From: Physella acuta | Taxonomy: Eukaryota > Mollusca > Gastropoda > Physidae | Direction of reading: 5' to 3' | NCBI RefSeq assembly: GCF_028476545.1 | Contig: NW_026732271.1 | Coordinates: 1 to 64,000 of the forward strand | Length of the DNA: 64,000 bases | Part shown: positions 42,432-52,335 of the stretch, in pieces | Position numbering within the stretch: the stretch's first letter is position 1 | How the letters are laid out: every line of letters begins with the position of its first letter | Notes under the pieces: model-generated | Seen by the model: only the letters and a program-made list of their open reading frames with translations | Databases searched by the model: none | Told to the model about the DNA's origin: nothing | Translations under genes and position numbers: made by a program

Positions 42432-42894
42432 CAGTGTTTCTTTCATCCATTTTTTTCTGGGGGTGGGGCATTTAAAGTTCCGGTTGGGGAAGGGTTGACA
42501 AGTATATATTCAGAATATTCTCCATTAAAAACAAAATTCTATTTCGTCCGAGGGGCTGGGGCTAAGTAAGGGTTTTCGGAATCAGTGGCGTAGCGAGGTC
42601 GGGTGTCACCCGGTGCGGCACTTAATGGTGTCACCCCCCCTCCCCCAGAGGCGTTGCGACCCTTCCCGGGGACAAACTTTCAAATTTTCGATTTGCACCC
42701 CCCCCCCCCTCAAGTTTTCGATTTGCACCCCCCCCCCTCAAGTTTTTCTATCTATATTTTGCTATTTTTTGCCTTGGTGTCACCCCCCTAAATGGTGTCA
42801 CCCTGTGCGGTCCGCACCCCCCGCCCCCCCTCGCTACGCCCCTGTTCGGACTAATCCAAATACTTCACCGAGGAAATGCCTGAAAGAAACTCTG
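42432..42894 (+). mobile_element. Poly-G MITE, copy 4, split by a hAT
   Basis: CAGTGTTTCTTTCATCC, GGGGCATTTAAAGTTCCGG, AAGTATATATTCAGAATATT. A hAT insertion (42583-42844) follows, then the right end AATGCCTGAAAGAAACTCTG. G runs are shorter and mutated, so it is older than the insertion. Confidence 0.65.
42583..42844. mobile_element. Short hAT-like MITE, copy g
   Basis: CAGTGGCGTAGCGAGG to CCTCGCTACGCCCCTG. Duplications TTCGGAAT and TTCGGACT match at 7 of 8. Reverse orientation to copies c and f (TTTCGATTTGCACC modules). Confidence 0.85.
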
Positions 42895-43044
42895 CCCTTA
42901 CATAGCTGAAACTAACTCCGCCCATGCCTCGCTGAGCCTTTCCACCTCCCTCATGCGACACTGAGCCTGGCGGGCAGTACTCTCTCTAGGGGGAAAAGGT
43001 GGCCTACAACGTGTATTTTGTGTGCGCAGCGTTCTCAAAGTCTT

Positions 43045-43355
43045 ACAATACAACATGACTGCTCGTTCAAAAACCACTGCGTGGCTGATTTTAAAAAATT
43101 ACTGCGTGTCTGATCTATAAAAATCTACTGCATGGCTGATCTTAAAAAATCTACTGTGTGGTTGATTAAAAAAATTTAATTCGTGGCTGCTTTTAAAAAA
43201 ACTACTGCGTGGCTGAACTTTAAAAAAATACTGCGTTGCTGATTTCTAAAAAAAAAATTACTGCGTGGCTGATTTAAAAAAAAAAACTACTGCGTGGCTG
43301 ATTTAAAAAAAAAAAACTACTGCGTGGCTGATTTAAAAAAAACAACTGCGTGGTC
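43045..43355. repeat. Minisatellite ACTGCGTGGCTGATTTAAAA
   Basis: About eleven units of 25-30 bp with variable A runs, in the SLC34 intron 60 bp from the upstream exon's donor. Confidence 0.9.
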
Positions 43356-43412
43356 ACGTAAATGCGCAGCATAAAGACACCATAGCAGCCGGGCCTTGCT
43401 TTCAGTACTCAC

Positions 43413-43596
43413 ATTCCTTGAAGCACGTCATCTTCTCCACGTCCCTCGTGTACAGCGTGCACGAGAAGTCCTCACCCACAAGCTCGTCCATGACGCTGAC
43501 GTTGCTCACGGCGCAGCTGGAGAGGGAGAAGTTGTGGGAGCTGGAGCTGAAACAGCTGCTGACGCCGGAGCAGTCCAGGGTCTGGTTGGTGGTGGT
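43413..43596 (-). CDS. SLC34 sodium/phosphate cotransporter, penultimate coding exon
   Basis: The minus strand has acceptor CATATCCACCAG (43597-43598). The exon reads TTTNQTLDCSGVSSCFSSSS, HNFSLSSCAVSNVSVMDELV, GEDFSCTLYTRDVEKMTCFK, E, plus one base, then donor GTGAGT. Joining to the next exon makes a Cys codon (KECEFLFKG), in phase. This is the large extracellular loop between the two halves of the carrier: Cys-rich, with NQT, NFS and NVS glycosylation sites, positioned as in NaPi-II proteins. It is intact. Upstream exons are not in the recognisable sequence; the inverted-duplication arm starts only about 60 bp upstream. Confidence 0.8.
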
Positions 43597-44519
43597 CTGG
43601 TGGATATGGTGGAGTGGATATTGATGAGACTTTTAGGATAAGTGGATTTGGATAAGTGGATAAGTCTGAAATTATATGGGTGGATGAGTGGATGGGAATA
43701 AATGTATATGGATGAGTGAATATGGAGGAATTAGATACTGATGAGTAGATATATACACTATGATATGTATGGCTGGATATTGATGGATGTATATGGATAC
43801 GTGAATAAGTATGTGAGGATATGTATATGCTTTAATGCAGATGAGCATATTATGAATGAGCAGTAACCGCGAATGTTCGTATTGAAGTTTCAAGTATAAC
43901 TGATGCTTTTTACGCAAAAAGAAATTAATAAGGGATGAAGCGGGATAAAAAATGAGGTACACTACCATTTTTTTTGTGTATAGCTTTTTGTCAATAATTA
44001 AATCGCTCAAAGTATTAGACTTTCCTATACTTAATCTATCTCAAATGACCCTTAACCTGAGGCTTACCTATCCTTTCCTTTCATCCTACGACCTTGAACC
44101 CAATGCTTACCTATAAATAACATTACTTAGATTATTTTGACCCCGAGGCTTACCCACCCTACATCAAACGACCTTGAACCCGAGGCTTACTTATATTTAA
44201 CATACATCAGATGACCTTGACCACGAGGCTTACCTATCTTTAACCTACATCAAATGACCTTGACTCGGATACTTAGCCACCCTACCTCAGACGACCTTGA
44301 CCCCAAAGCTTACCTATCCTCGACCTACAACAGTCGACCTCTGACCTCGTGCCCTGGAAAGCGTCACAGTCGACCTGTGTGACGAGCATCTGGATGCTCC
44401 ATGTCTTGTTACTCCAGGGCGTGCTCGTGCAGTCCTGGTGCCATGTCTGGTTCCGGCCCACGCATGCGCTAAGCTGCGGACGGAAGTGAATGATTCGGTT
44501 ACTAGAGCTGTACCCTCTA

Positions 44520-44705
44520 AGCTGTACCCTCTAACCGGACGGTACATAGGGCAAGTGAAGTAGAGTTCATCTGATTCTGGGACCTCGGTATATTATGAGG
44601 TACCAACCAGAGCTGGGTGGGCTCAGGTATTTTATACTGACGAACCTGGATTCCAACTCGAGACTTTCAGGTAGCTGTCTAGCGCTCTACCACTAAGCCG
44701 TAAAG
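44520..44705 (-). mobile_element. SINE
   Basis: Minus strand: head with TTAGTGGTAGAGCGCTAGAC, CTCGAGTTGGAATCCAGGTT as B box, body CTGAGCCCACCCAGCTCTGG, tail GAACTCTACTTCACTTGCCC. The head has good A and B boxes. Confidence 0.75.
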
Positions 44706-44734
44706 TCAAGTATTGTTCCCTTTTCTAACCTGAA

Positions 44735-44960
44735 GGTCTATGGGGCTAGTGAAGTAGAGTTCATCTGTTCATTTGACCCCGGTATGTAAACGGATAGTGT
44801 AGTCAACAGTATACCCAGCGCCTATACATTCTCTGATGTGAGTTAGATACCCATCAGAGCTGGGTGGACTCAGGGATGTTCAACTGACGACCAATTTTTC
44901 GTACTCGAGACTTTCCTGTTAGCAGTCGAATGCTCTTCTACTCCGTCCCATGAAGTCGTG
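44735..44960 (-). mobile_element. SINE
   Basis: Minus strand: GACTGCTAACAGGAAAGTCT, GAGTCCACCCAGCTCTGATG, GGTATCTAACTCACATCAGA, GATGAACTCTACTTCACTAG. Inverted partner at 62155-62390. Confidence 0.75.
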
Positions 44961-45139
44961 AAGTCCTTACAACAATCTCTAACGTTAACGCATTGAAATC
45001 TGGTGTATACAACTTGCGCTAATCATTTAGCTTACGAACAAAAGTTAACCGAGACAATTGAACCACCAAGGTCAAACATTAGTTTCAACCATTAACCTAA
45101 TCTCAACCATCAACCTCTTTCGAATTTGGGTTCAAGTCA

Positions 45140-45311
45140 ATAATATGTACTTGTCCACCCAGTTCTGAAGGGTACGTAACTCATGTTAGGGAAATAAAGG
45201 CAGCTTGACATAGTGCTGACCACACTATCTCTTCATATGCTGAGGTTTCAGAAGCAGATGAACTCTACTTCATCTGTCCCATGTATATTTGTCTCGAACA
45301 TGATGATAATT

Positions 45312-45358
<47 letters not shown>
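45140..45358 (+). mobile_element. SINE body with an (ATG)n microsatellite
   Basis: GTCCACCCAGTTCTGAAGGG, CATAGTGCTGACCACACTAT, GATGAACTCTACTTCATCTG, TTTGTCTCGAACATGATGAT, then (ATG)n. Partner at 61617-61970 inverted, with a much longer array. Confidence 0.8.
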
Positions 45359-46092
45359 AAAATTAGAAATCACATAACAGAAATATAGGACTATCGCAAT
45401 CCACTTTAGAAGCCAATAATTTTTTTTTTCTTTCTTTACGGACACCACTGGTTCAGTAGGTATCTTTCATAGCCTGGCAGGCCTCAGCACGGCAAACTCC
45501 GACTAACTGGTTTGGATATCGGTTTGATTACTGTATCGGTCGCTTCTGTCTTTCGGTTCTCACAAGGCTTATCTTTCACCCCACGCGTACCCAGAGTCTA
45601 GTACCTTATAGCTCAACCGTAGGAAACCAATAACTAACATACTTCGTCACTCAGGTCAAATTATTGCATACTGACAGGTAGAGGAATGCATTCTGAATAC
45701 AATAACATTCCCCATGTAACGACAATCGAAAAAGGCGGCCCTTGGGCAGTGGCAAACATGGAATAATCGCCGTGGTGCTGCTTACAGCGGCTGTGGGGTT
45801 GGGCCTGGTGCCCAAGCGGCTGCCCATTTACTTTCTACCTCACCTATTCTCACTGTTCTCTGGTGAGTTTTTTATCCTATTTAAAGTTGTTTTTCTTTAC
45901 AGTATATATTTTTATGACTTTAGAAAACGAAACCATATTTTATTAACCATTGTGCATAGAACTGGAGAGCCTCAGCGTGACATCAAAGGAGCCGCCGGTT
46001 GCCGACTCTGCGCTAACATATTTAGTGAGACTTCAGTAAAGCAGATATAAGAATACACAGTATTTTAGGCAATTATAAACATCGCTTAAAAA

Positions 46093-46436
46093 TCTTCTTG
46101 GTATCAATATTATAGATGGTTGATACTAGTGTTATCTAATTATAGGATTAACATCTAAATATTACTAGGAGTTGTAATTAACATTTTGTTATTAAACACC
46201 ACATTTTTTAGATATTTTCCTTGTAATTTATATTTTTATAATTAATGTTTACGTTTTTTACTTGTTTTTCTTTCAATATATATTAATACTTTTTTCATTT
46301 CTTTTTATCGTTTAATTTTATAATTACCTCACTATAAAAAAATATTGTTTGTTATTTCCCCTGACAAAAAAAGTTCTACGCGCGAGATATGTTGACAGAA
46401 ACATAAGACGACAGCAAACCGCTGTGAACTGTGTTA
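46093..46436 (-). mobile_element. Family A repeat, copy 7, truncated
   Basis: Core from TCTTCTTGGTATCAATATTA to CTGTGAACTGTGTTA, cut there by the GGGGTCATCCATAAATGACG repeat, so the minisatellite part is lost. Innermost end of arm 1. Confidence 0.8.
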
Positions 46437-46580
46437 GGGGTCATCCATAAATGACGTCACACTCGTAGGGGGAGGGGGCGTTCGTAATTTTGTGACGATG
46501 TGTGATGAGGGGGAGGGGGGGGAGGGGTTTAGATGTTGTGACGTCACATTTTTGCATTATAAAAAAGCAATGTTAGAAAA
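46437..46580. mobile_element. GGGGTCATCCATAAATGACG repeat, one end
   Basis: GGGGTCATCCATAAATGACG followed by TCACACTCG, a G-rich segment and TGTGACGTCACA. This terminus recalls a widespread animal repeat with GGGGTCATCCAT ends, but the opposite terminus is not seen. It interrupts family A copy 7. Confidence 0.5.
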
Positions 46581-46640
46581 CGAATTTTAGACGTTATTTC
46601 GCGTTTTAGAAAACTGTTTTAATAAATTGTAGAGCATGTG

Positions 46641-46667
46641 CACTTTGATCTTAGCCAAAGGGCCGAA
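46641..46667 (-). ncRNA. U2 snRNA-like fragment
   Basis: On the minus strand TTCGGCCCTTTGGCTAAGAT then CAAAGTG matches U2 nt 8-33 with two differences. It has the same extra A as the fragment at 20520. Preceded on minus by a 7-bp hairpin, CCGAATT TTC AATTCGG. Confidence 0.6.
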
Positions 46668-46859
46668 TTGAAAATTCGGTATGTATGTAATTATGTTTGT
46701 CGTGGATACGCAATAGATTTTTTTTTTTATATAATTCCTTACACGCAGTTCACTCCTCGGAGATAGCTGTGTGGAAAGGTTGCATGTTTAAAATATACAT
46801 AGTATACATAGTATTGCATACAATTATAGTTAAGCATGTCATACAATTTTGAGTTTCCA

Positions 46860-47246
46860 TTATAACAAAACGTTTACATTTTTAATTGACTGCTTCTTTC
46901 CCTTCTGAACTGTGAAACTGTACTCTTTTACCTTATGGCTTTCTCTCTCTCTTTCTTTCTGAGACAAGAGATTTGAATGGTGAGCTAATACGTGATGATG
47001 AATGCTTTTTTCTGGGAGGTTTTTATCACAAAAGCAGCAACTGAAGTTAGTTTCGCTGTTGTGTTTTTCCGTGTAGTGTCGATGTAAGTCATTGTGGGTT
47101 TTTGCATCATTACAGAAGTTGCATTGTTTGAGATAAGTGTGTTTTGTTCTTTCGTGATTTAGTACTTCCTTAACTGTTTGGTACGAGCTGGGGCAGAAGC
47201 TGCATGTTAGGTGATCGTGGATTAGTTTCTCGATTTTTTTGGGATC
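46860..47246 (-). mobile_element. LINE ORF1 C2H2 zinc-finger fragment
   Basis: Minus strand: KLIHDHLTCSFCPSSYQTVK, LNHERTKHTYLKQCNFCND, LHRHYTEKHNSETNFSCCFC, DKNLPEKSIHHHVLAHHSNL. Three C-x2-C ... H-x4/5-H fingers. The same three fingers occur at 57000-57325. The C-terminal extension runs to 46860, then an A tract (46717-46728 as T on plus). The 5' side is cut by the element at 47247. Confidence 0.8.
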
Positions 47247-48430
47247 CGGACAAAAGTCCGACAATGGACAAAAGGCCGACATGGACAAAAGGCCAACAAG
47301 ACAACAGGCCGAAAGCCAAAAGGCCGACATCAAAAAGGCCGACAGCCAAAAGGCCGACATCTAAAAGGCCGACAAGACAAAAGGCCGACAAGACAAAAGG
47401 CCGACTCCCAAAAGGCCGACAAGACAAAAGGCCGACAAGCTTTATAAAACAAAAAACTACAATTACAGACATGTTTACTATCTAAAATATGTAATTATAT
47501 ACGACTGTTTAAGTTTCTCATTAATATTCTTAGGTACATAGAATAGGATAAAATAAAACACACGATGTAACCAATGATTTGTTGCCGATATATGTTTGTC
47601 TATATATAGGGAAATCACAAGTTTACACAAAAAACAAAAAATAACGTATTAATTTTGGCACACTTGTATCACAATGACAACATAATTAATGAATCCAGCG
47701 AATATAGTATACAACTATTTTTTCACGCAATTCGCAAATATAATTCACATTTTGTCGGTATTTAACATGTGGTCCAGTCAAGGCACGTGATCGGTCTACT
47801 TCATTCGGTTTCTTTGATTTCTTTGCAAAATATGGTAGTAACGCCACCTATCTCTCTATCCTTAGTACACTCCCGTCATCTCCATTGTTCACCTTATAAG
47901 GATCGCAACTAGCATTGTCTCTTCGCGTTCCACCTTGTTGCATGTGGGCGATGATGCCGGCAGCTTTTGACTTTGTACTTTAATGATTATCTCTCATCTT
48001 TGACATAGAAGGAGCTATGAAAGACAGCAGTGACAGCATTTTGCAATATCTAGGTGTTGATACTTTGTGTTTAAGACACTCCCGCAATCTCCAGTCGTTT
48101 GACCCGATGGTTCACCTTATAAGGATAGCAACTAGCACCGTCTCTTCTCTTGAACGTTTCACCTTATTTCATGCCTTATTTCGATGGTTGTCAAGATAGG
48201 AGCTATGCAGTAACACATAATTTGCGATATTAGTATTTTTTTATGCTTGTCGGCCTTATGGTTTGTCGGCCTTATGGTCTGTCGGCCTTATGGTCCGTCG
48301 GCTTTTTGGTTGTCTGCCTTATGGCTGTCGGCCTTATGTCCTGTCGACCTTACGGCATGTCGGCCTTTTGTCCGTGTCGGCCTTTTGTCTTGTCGGCCTT
48401 TTGGATGTCGGCCTTTTGTCCTACACCCCT
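47247..48430. mobile_element. Element with inverted GTCGGCCTTTTG minisatellite ends
   Basis: The left side is a 200-bp array of AAAGGCCGACAAGAC units (47247-47440). The right side is its inverse, GTCGGCCTTATGGTTT units (48243-48425), ending TTTTGTCCTACA. The interior (47450-48230) is AT-rich with unrelated sequence and no ORF. It breaks the LINE ORF1. The terminal-array architecture parallels the GG-terminated element but the motif is different. No target duplication was established. Confidence 0.55.
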
Positions 48431-48442
48431 GCGCCACCTGAA

Positions 48443-48600
48443 CCACAAGCTTACATCATCAAGCAAAATCCAAAACTCTCCAACCAAGGACGCAGCAAAA
48501 GACCCAGAGACAGAAGCAACAGACCCGGATTCAGAAACAGAAACCGCTTCGTCAACAAAAAGAAAAATCAAACGAGTCCAACAGAACAAGGAAAAATAAC
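48443..48600 (+). mobile_element. LINE ORF1 basic-region fragment, inverted
   Basis: The plus strand reads SSSKIQNSPTKDAAKDPETE, ATDPDSETETASSTKRKIKR, VQQNKEK, similar in composition and order to the ORF1 linker at 56.8 kb (SPTKEPK ... SESEMFTATDLKRKKVSPTE). It runs opposite to the ORF1 pieces on both sides. It lies between ATGTCGGCCTTTTGTCCTAC and the inverse (GTAGGACAAAAGACCGACAT at 48618). Confidence 0.5.
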
Positions 48601-48639
48601 TAAATTAAAAAAATTGGTGTAGGACAAAAGACCGACATC

Positions 48640-49392
48640 CAAGGTGCTGAAGGTTGGTCCTTGGGCGTTGACTCCGGGTAGAAAGCTTGGCATTGGTTGG
48701 TCCAATGAAGAGTTGAGGAGCAGAATTGGCACGCCTGTCTTCTTCTAGCACTTGCTATAAGGATGTTCAGTGATTTATTTTTGTAATTTAGTTGAATGTA
48801 ATGTGGGATGGTTGTTGGGTTGTCGGTGTGTATAGTGAAGCTGCGGTTACTAGTGTGGGGGATCGTGGTTATGGATGGTTCTTTGTTGCTGTAGGGTTGT
48901 AATGCTTGCATGAGAGTGGCGTTGTTGAGTGTAGAGGGGTACCCATCTAGGGGTCCCATTGATCATGTTTTTGTCCGTGTAGTGTGAAGTGCAGTGTGTA
49001 TGGGCCGTGAGTTTTGTGTGTGTGTTGTGTAGCGTGGTAACATCAAAGGCTTGAGAGGTGAAAAACCAAGTATCTGCTCTGCCATAATTTAGAAGAAGGA
49101 TCTGCTGGTTGCTGATTAGTTGTCTCAAGATGTGGCCCCTCAGGTTTGGTTGTCCTTTAGCGGTGATCAGAACTTGAATAGTGGGTGTTTCTGCTGGATA
49201 CGGGTCTGGGCACTCTTCCTCAGGTAAGTTCAGGATTGCTGTAGTTGAATTTGCTGGAAAGGATTGGGCCCAGGATTTCATTAAACCACCCAAACCGTAG
49301 TCCGGGTGGCTCCTCTCCAGGTCTCTCGACTCAGAGGGAACAATCAAGGGTGCAACCCCTCTTTCCTCGCTGGTAATTTTTGCATACGACAT
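48640..49392 (-). mobile_element. LINE ORF1 N-terminal half with zinc knuckle
   Basis: Minus strand: MSYAKITSEERGVAPLIVPS, LPEEECPDPYPAETPTIQVL, GQPNLRGHILRQLISNQQIL, RADTWFFTSQAF. After frame breaks: GYPSTLNNATLMQALQPYSN, SITTIPHTSNRSFTIHTDNP, IPHYIQLNYKNKSLNILIAS. A C-x2-C-x4-H-x4-C knuckle (CQFCSSTLHWTNQC) follows. This is the RNA-binding protein of the LINE. The strand-like central part could be an RRM, but that is inference. Confidence 0.8.
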
Positions 49393-49601
49393 CGTAGAGT
49401 TGAGGAATCTATTAAAGGATTACTTTATCAAATATATAAAGCTCAATTCTAAAAAATGTATCCCTCATTAGAATCCTATGATTTTAGTTCAATTGTTTTA
49501 AACATTTTTATATTAAGTTAACGTAACAATGCAAAAACATTAAAATACGAGAAAGTATAAATAAATTAAGCGGACAAGAACCAGCGTTGCTGGAAGAATG
49601 T

Positions 49602-49880
49602 TCTTGGAATAAATATTAAAGCTGGTTGATACTAGTGTCTAATAATTATTTGGGTTAACAACTTACAATTACTAGGAGTTGTAATTAACAATTTGTTATT
49701 AATCACCAAAGGTTTAAATACTTTTTTTGTAGTTTTATTTTCTGTAATTTATACTAACGTTTGTTTTCTTGTTTTTGTTTGAAAATATATTATTATTTTT
49801 TTTTCATTTTGCTCAATCGCTTCATTTTATAATTACTTCCCTTTAAAAAAAACAATTTTTGTTTTCTCCCCTAACAAAAT
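49602..49880 (-). mobile_element. Family A repeat, copy 8, truncated
   Basis: TTCTTGGAATAAATATTAAA to TTTTCTCCCCTAACAAAAT. Retains the uninterrupted CACCAAAGGTTTAAATACTT site into which a hAT inserted in copy 5. Confidence 0.8.
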
Positions 49881-50639
49881 CCGACCATGAACATGGAGTG
49901 GGATGTTTGTTTTGACTTCCACTTAACCCATGAGACTCACTCACCGAAACCCTGGGGTTCGATCGAACATCAATTAAGAACCACCACTCTACTGTAAGAT
50001 GCATTAAATACCCTTAGCGTAATAAAATAGGAACTGTACTAGTGAACGCGGAGTTGCTTATTTCATCTACAGTTAGACGCAATAAGCATTACAAGCAGGA
50101 ACTATACTAACGATCATGTGATGGATATCCAACTACAAAACGCACAAGAACGTTGACGATATAAACAAGACTTAAAAATAAAGCAGTGTTGTTCCATCAC
50201 AAAATCTAACCGGGGACAAAAGGGTTAAGTTTGTTCGTTAGAAGAACGTTAACCCTACACGGACCGCCACAAGAGAGGCGATGCTATCAATAAGGACAGT
50301 CCCGTGTCTCGCAACGTTAACCCTTTAATATCACGGCACCCCTGGGGTTTGATTGGTTTGTATTCGCATTAAGACAACGGTTTCACGGGTGGAGGGTTAA
50401 GGTGAGTACTGGCAAAGTCTATACTGGAGCGTGAGTCATGTGACTAAAAAGGGAGGGGGGTGGGGGGGGGGGGGAAGTGGCAAGATCATAGGAAGGACAA
50501 ATGTGTACATTGATGCTATTCTGATATCTGGCATTTGCATGGGTTGTAGAAATCTGATAAAACAATGGATATACTCGTTACATGGGTCAGGGGACGTAAT
50601 TAACGTTAGAGGTAAATAAGAAAAACCTGAATTGTAATC
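49881..50639. other. Unassigned, possible hAT relics
   Basis: Two segments with CCCTGGGGTTCGATCGAAC and CCCCTGGGGTTTGATTGG recall decayed hAT ends. A G run lies at 50451-50474. No gene recognised. Confidence 0.35.
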
Positions 50640-50810
50640 CCGGTAGAACGTCCCTGAGTCCTCTCAGCTCTAATGAATACATGAATCACATTAGGGAAAG
50701 TAAAGGCGGCTGGGCACAGAGGTTGACCACACTATCCTTTCTATGCCGATGTCACTAAAACAGGTGAACTCTACTTCTCCTGTTCCAATGCCGCCAGTGT
50801 CCCGAAAGAA
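50640..50810 (+). mobile_element. SINE body
   Basis: GAACGTCCCTGAGTCCTCTC, AGCTCTAATGAATACATGAA, AAAGGCGGCTGGGCACAGAG, GTGAACTCTACTTCTCCTGT. The head is missing. Confidence 0.75.
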
Positions 50811-50869
50811 TACTTTACTTTCCATAATGCTATTAGTAAACCGGGAAGCTTTCTGGAGAGTGTAATTCT

Positions 50870-51265
50870 AGTATTAAATATGAAAGCTTTTATTAGACGC
50901 TATAACACTAGCAATAAATAATAAGAACGCTTTTATTAGAAGCTATAATACTAGCAATAAATAAGAAAGCTTTTACTAGACGCTATAGTACTGGCAATAA
51001 ATAAGAACGCTTTTATTAGAAGCTATAATACTAGCAATAAATAAGAAAGCTTTTACTAGACGCTATAGTACTGGCAATAAATAAGAACGCTTTAATTAGA
51101 CGCTATAATACTAGCAATAAATATAATGAAAGCTTTTACTAGAGTCTAGTAAAAACGTTCTTATTTATTGCTATTATTATAGCGTCTAGTAACTAGACGC
51201 TATAATACTAGCAATAAATAAGAACGTTTTATTAGACGCTATAATACTATCAATATATAAGATAG
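50870..51265. repeat. 40-bp satellite with an internal inversion
   Basis: About ten units of GACGCTATAATACTAGCAAT then AAATAAGAACGCTTTTATTA, alternating two variants (GACGCTATAGTACTGG and GAAGCTATAATACTAG) as an 80-bp higher-order unit. At 51138-51188 one unit is inverted, making palindromes ACTAGAGTCTAGT and GTCTAGTAACTAGAC. Confidence 0.92.
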
Positions 51266-51287
51266 TTTTTATATAGTTTATTTATAT

Positions 51288-51430
51288 ATATAATTCTCTA
51301 GGTCGCCCAACCATGCGGGCCTATATATAATTCTCTAGGTCGCCCAACCATGCGGGCCTATATATAATTCTCTAGGTTGCCCAACCATGCGGGCCTATAT
51401 ATAATTCTCTAGGTCGCCCAACCATGCGGG
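51288..51430. repeat. 37-bp tandem repeat, four units
   Basis: TATATATAATTCTCTAGGTC then GCCCAACCATGCGGGCC, four near-perfect units (one G-to-A change in GGTTGCC). Confidence 0.97.
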
Positions 51431-51985
51431 ACACCACCACATACTCACACCGACTCTCTAACCTCCCGCCCCCTCCCTCACTCTCCAGACATGCGCAACA
51501 GCGTGTACCCACCCACCCCATTAGGACAATGTGTCTTTCATGAAGTCTTCACCCGTCACTAAATAGTGGAGTATGCTACGTTGAGGGTCGGCTCGTTTCC
51601 TATAAAATACATTGTACATATATGTATATACAATTTTAAATAAATAGCTTTAAATGTATGAAATAATCTCATTTGTTTCTGTGTTGAAAGGGTCTACTAT
51701 AAACGTCAGAGTGCTTGAATTTGTTTTAGAATTGCTCAAATCTCTCAGTGAAAACACCCTTCATGCTGTTTATAGTAATACTGAAGTAATTCATGTTAAT
51801 AGTAGCATTGGTTTCATCACGATATTTTTTTTCTTCAGATTTGTTTTGTAATTAAGTAATTTACCGCTCTCCATGTCTTTAACAAAAAAAAATGTTTTTT
51901 TTTTTTTCGAAACAAACCACTTCTTCAGGCAATGCATGGGCTGGGTTTTCCTTTTAGTTTTACATTTAGCTCGTTAAGTTTCTTT
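51431..51985. other. No recognisable feature
   Basis: Pyrimidine-rich sequence, then an AT-rich segment with a 65-codon frame (51654-51851) without recognised similarity. Confidence 0.4.
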
Positions 51986-52024
51986 ATGATCTCCATGAAG
52001 TTGAATGTTGCAATTTGGGATAGA

Positions 52025-52252
52025 CAAGTTAATAGGAAGTACATTGAAATATGGCGCAACTAAATATTCTAATAGAATATCGAGTGTTTATTGTTTATTA
52101 TTTTATGGTTCATTACCGAGTGTTGCAGAAAAATATTTGTATGAGTTTAAAAATAAAATAAAATTGTAATATTTGAGCATAAGGTTGAAGAGCCGCAACT
52201 TGACATCAAGGGAGCCGCATGCGGCTCGCGAGCCGCAGGTTGCCGACCCCTG
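52025..52252 (+). mobile_element. hAT-like right end
   Basis: Homologous to 1942-2174. Ends GCGGCTCGCGAGCCGCAGGT then TGCCGACCCCTG, followed by ATCTATTA. The left partner was not found nearby. Confidence 0.65.
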
Positions 52253-52335
52253 ATCTATTAGCTTCACGCAAATAAAAAATATCTTAATAAACCAAAAACG
52301 TTAAAAACCATGACACCATGTCTGCAGAGTTTTAT

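Larger units (their letters stand above)
43660..46437. repeat. Arm 1 of a large inverted duplication
   Basis: About 2.8 kb inverted relative to 59595-63320. In order: TGGATATGGATGAG-type tandem (43640-43860), GACCTTGACCCCGAGGCTTA tandem (44040-44330), a GC-rich segment with CGCATGCGCTAAGCTGCGGA, SINEs, (ATG)n (45301-45358), TCCGACTAACTGGTTTGGAT, a hAT-like internal part (45720-46020), and family A copy 7. The 77-codon frames in both arms (44314 and 62533) are corresponding parts of the repeat and look non-coding. Confidence 0.85.

Noticed and set aside
43396-43641. Plus-strand frames over 43396-43641
   Set aside because: Shadow of the SLC34 exon 43413-43596, which has proper splice sites on minus.
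44314-44547. Arg/Thr/Ser-rich frames, 77 codons in each duplication arm
   Set aside because: Conserved only because the arms are duplicates; no domain, start context or splice support.
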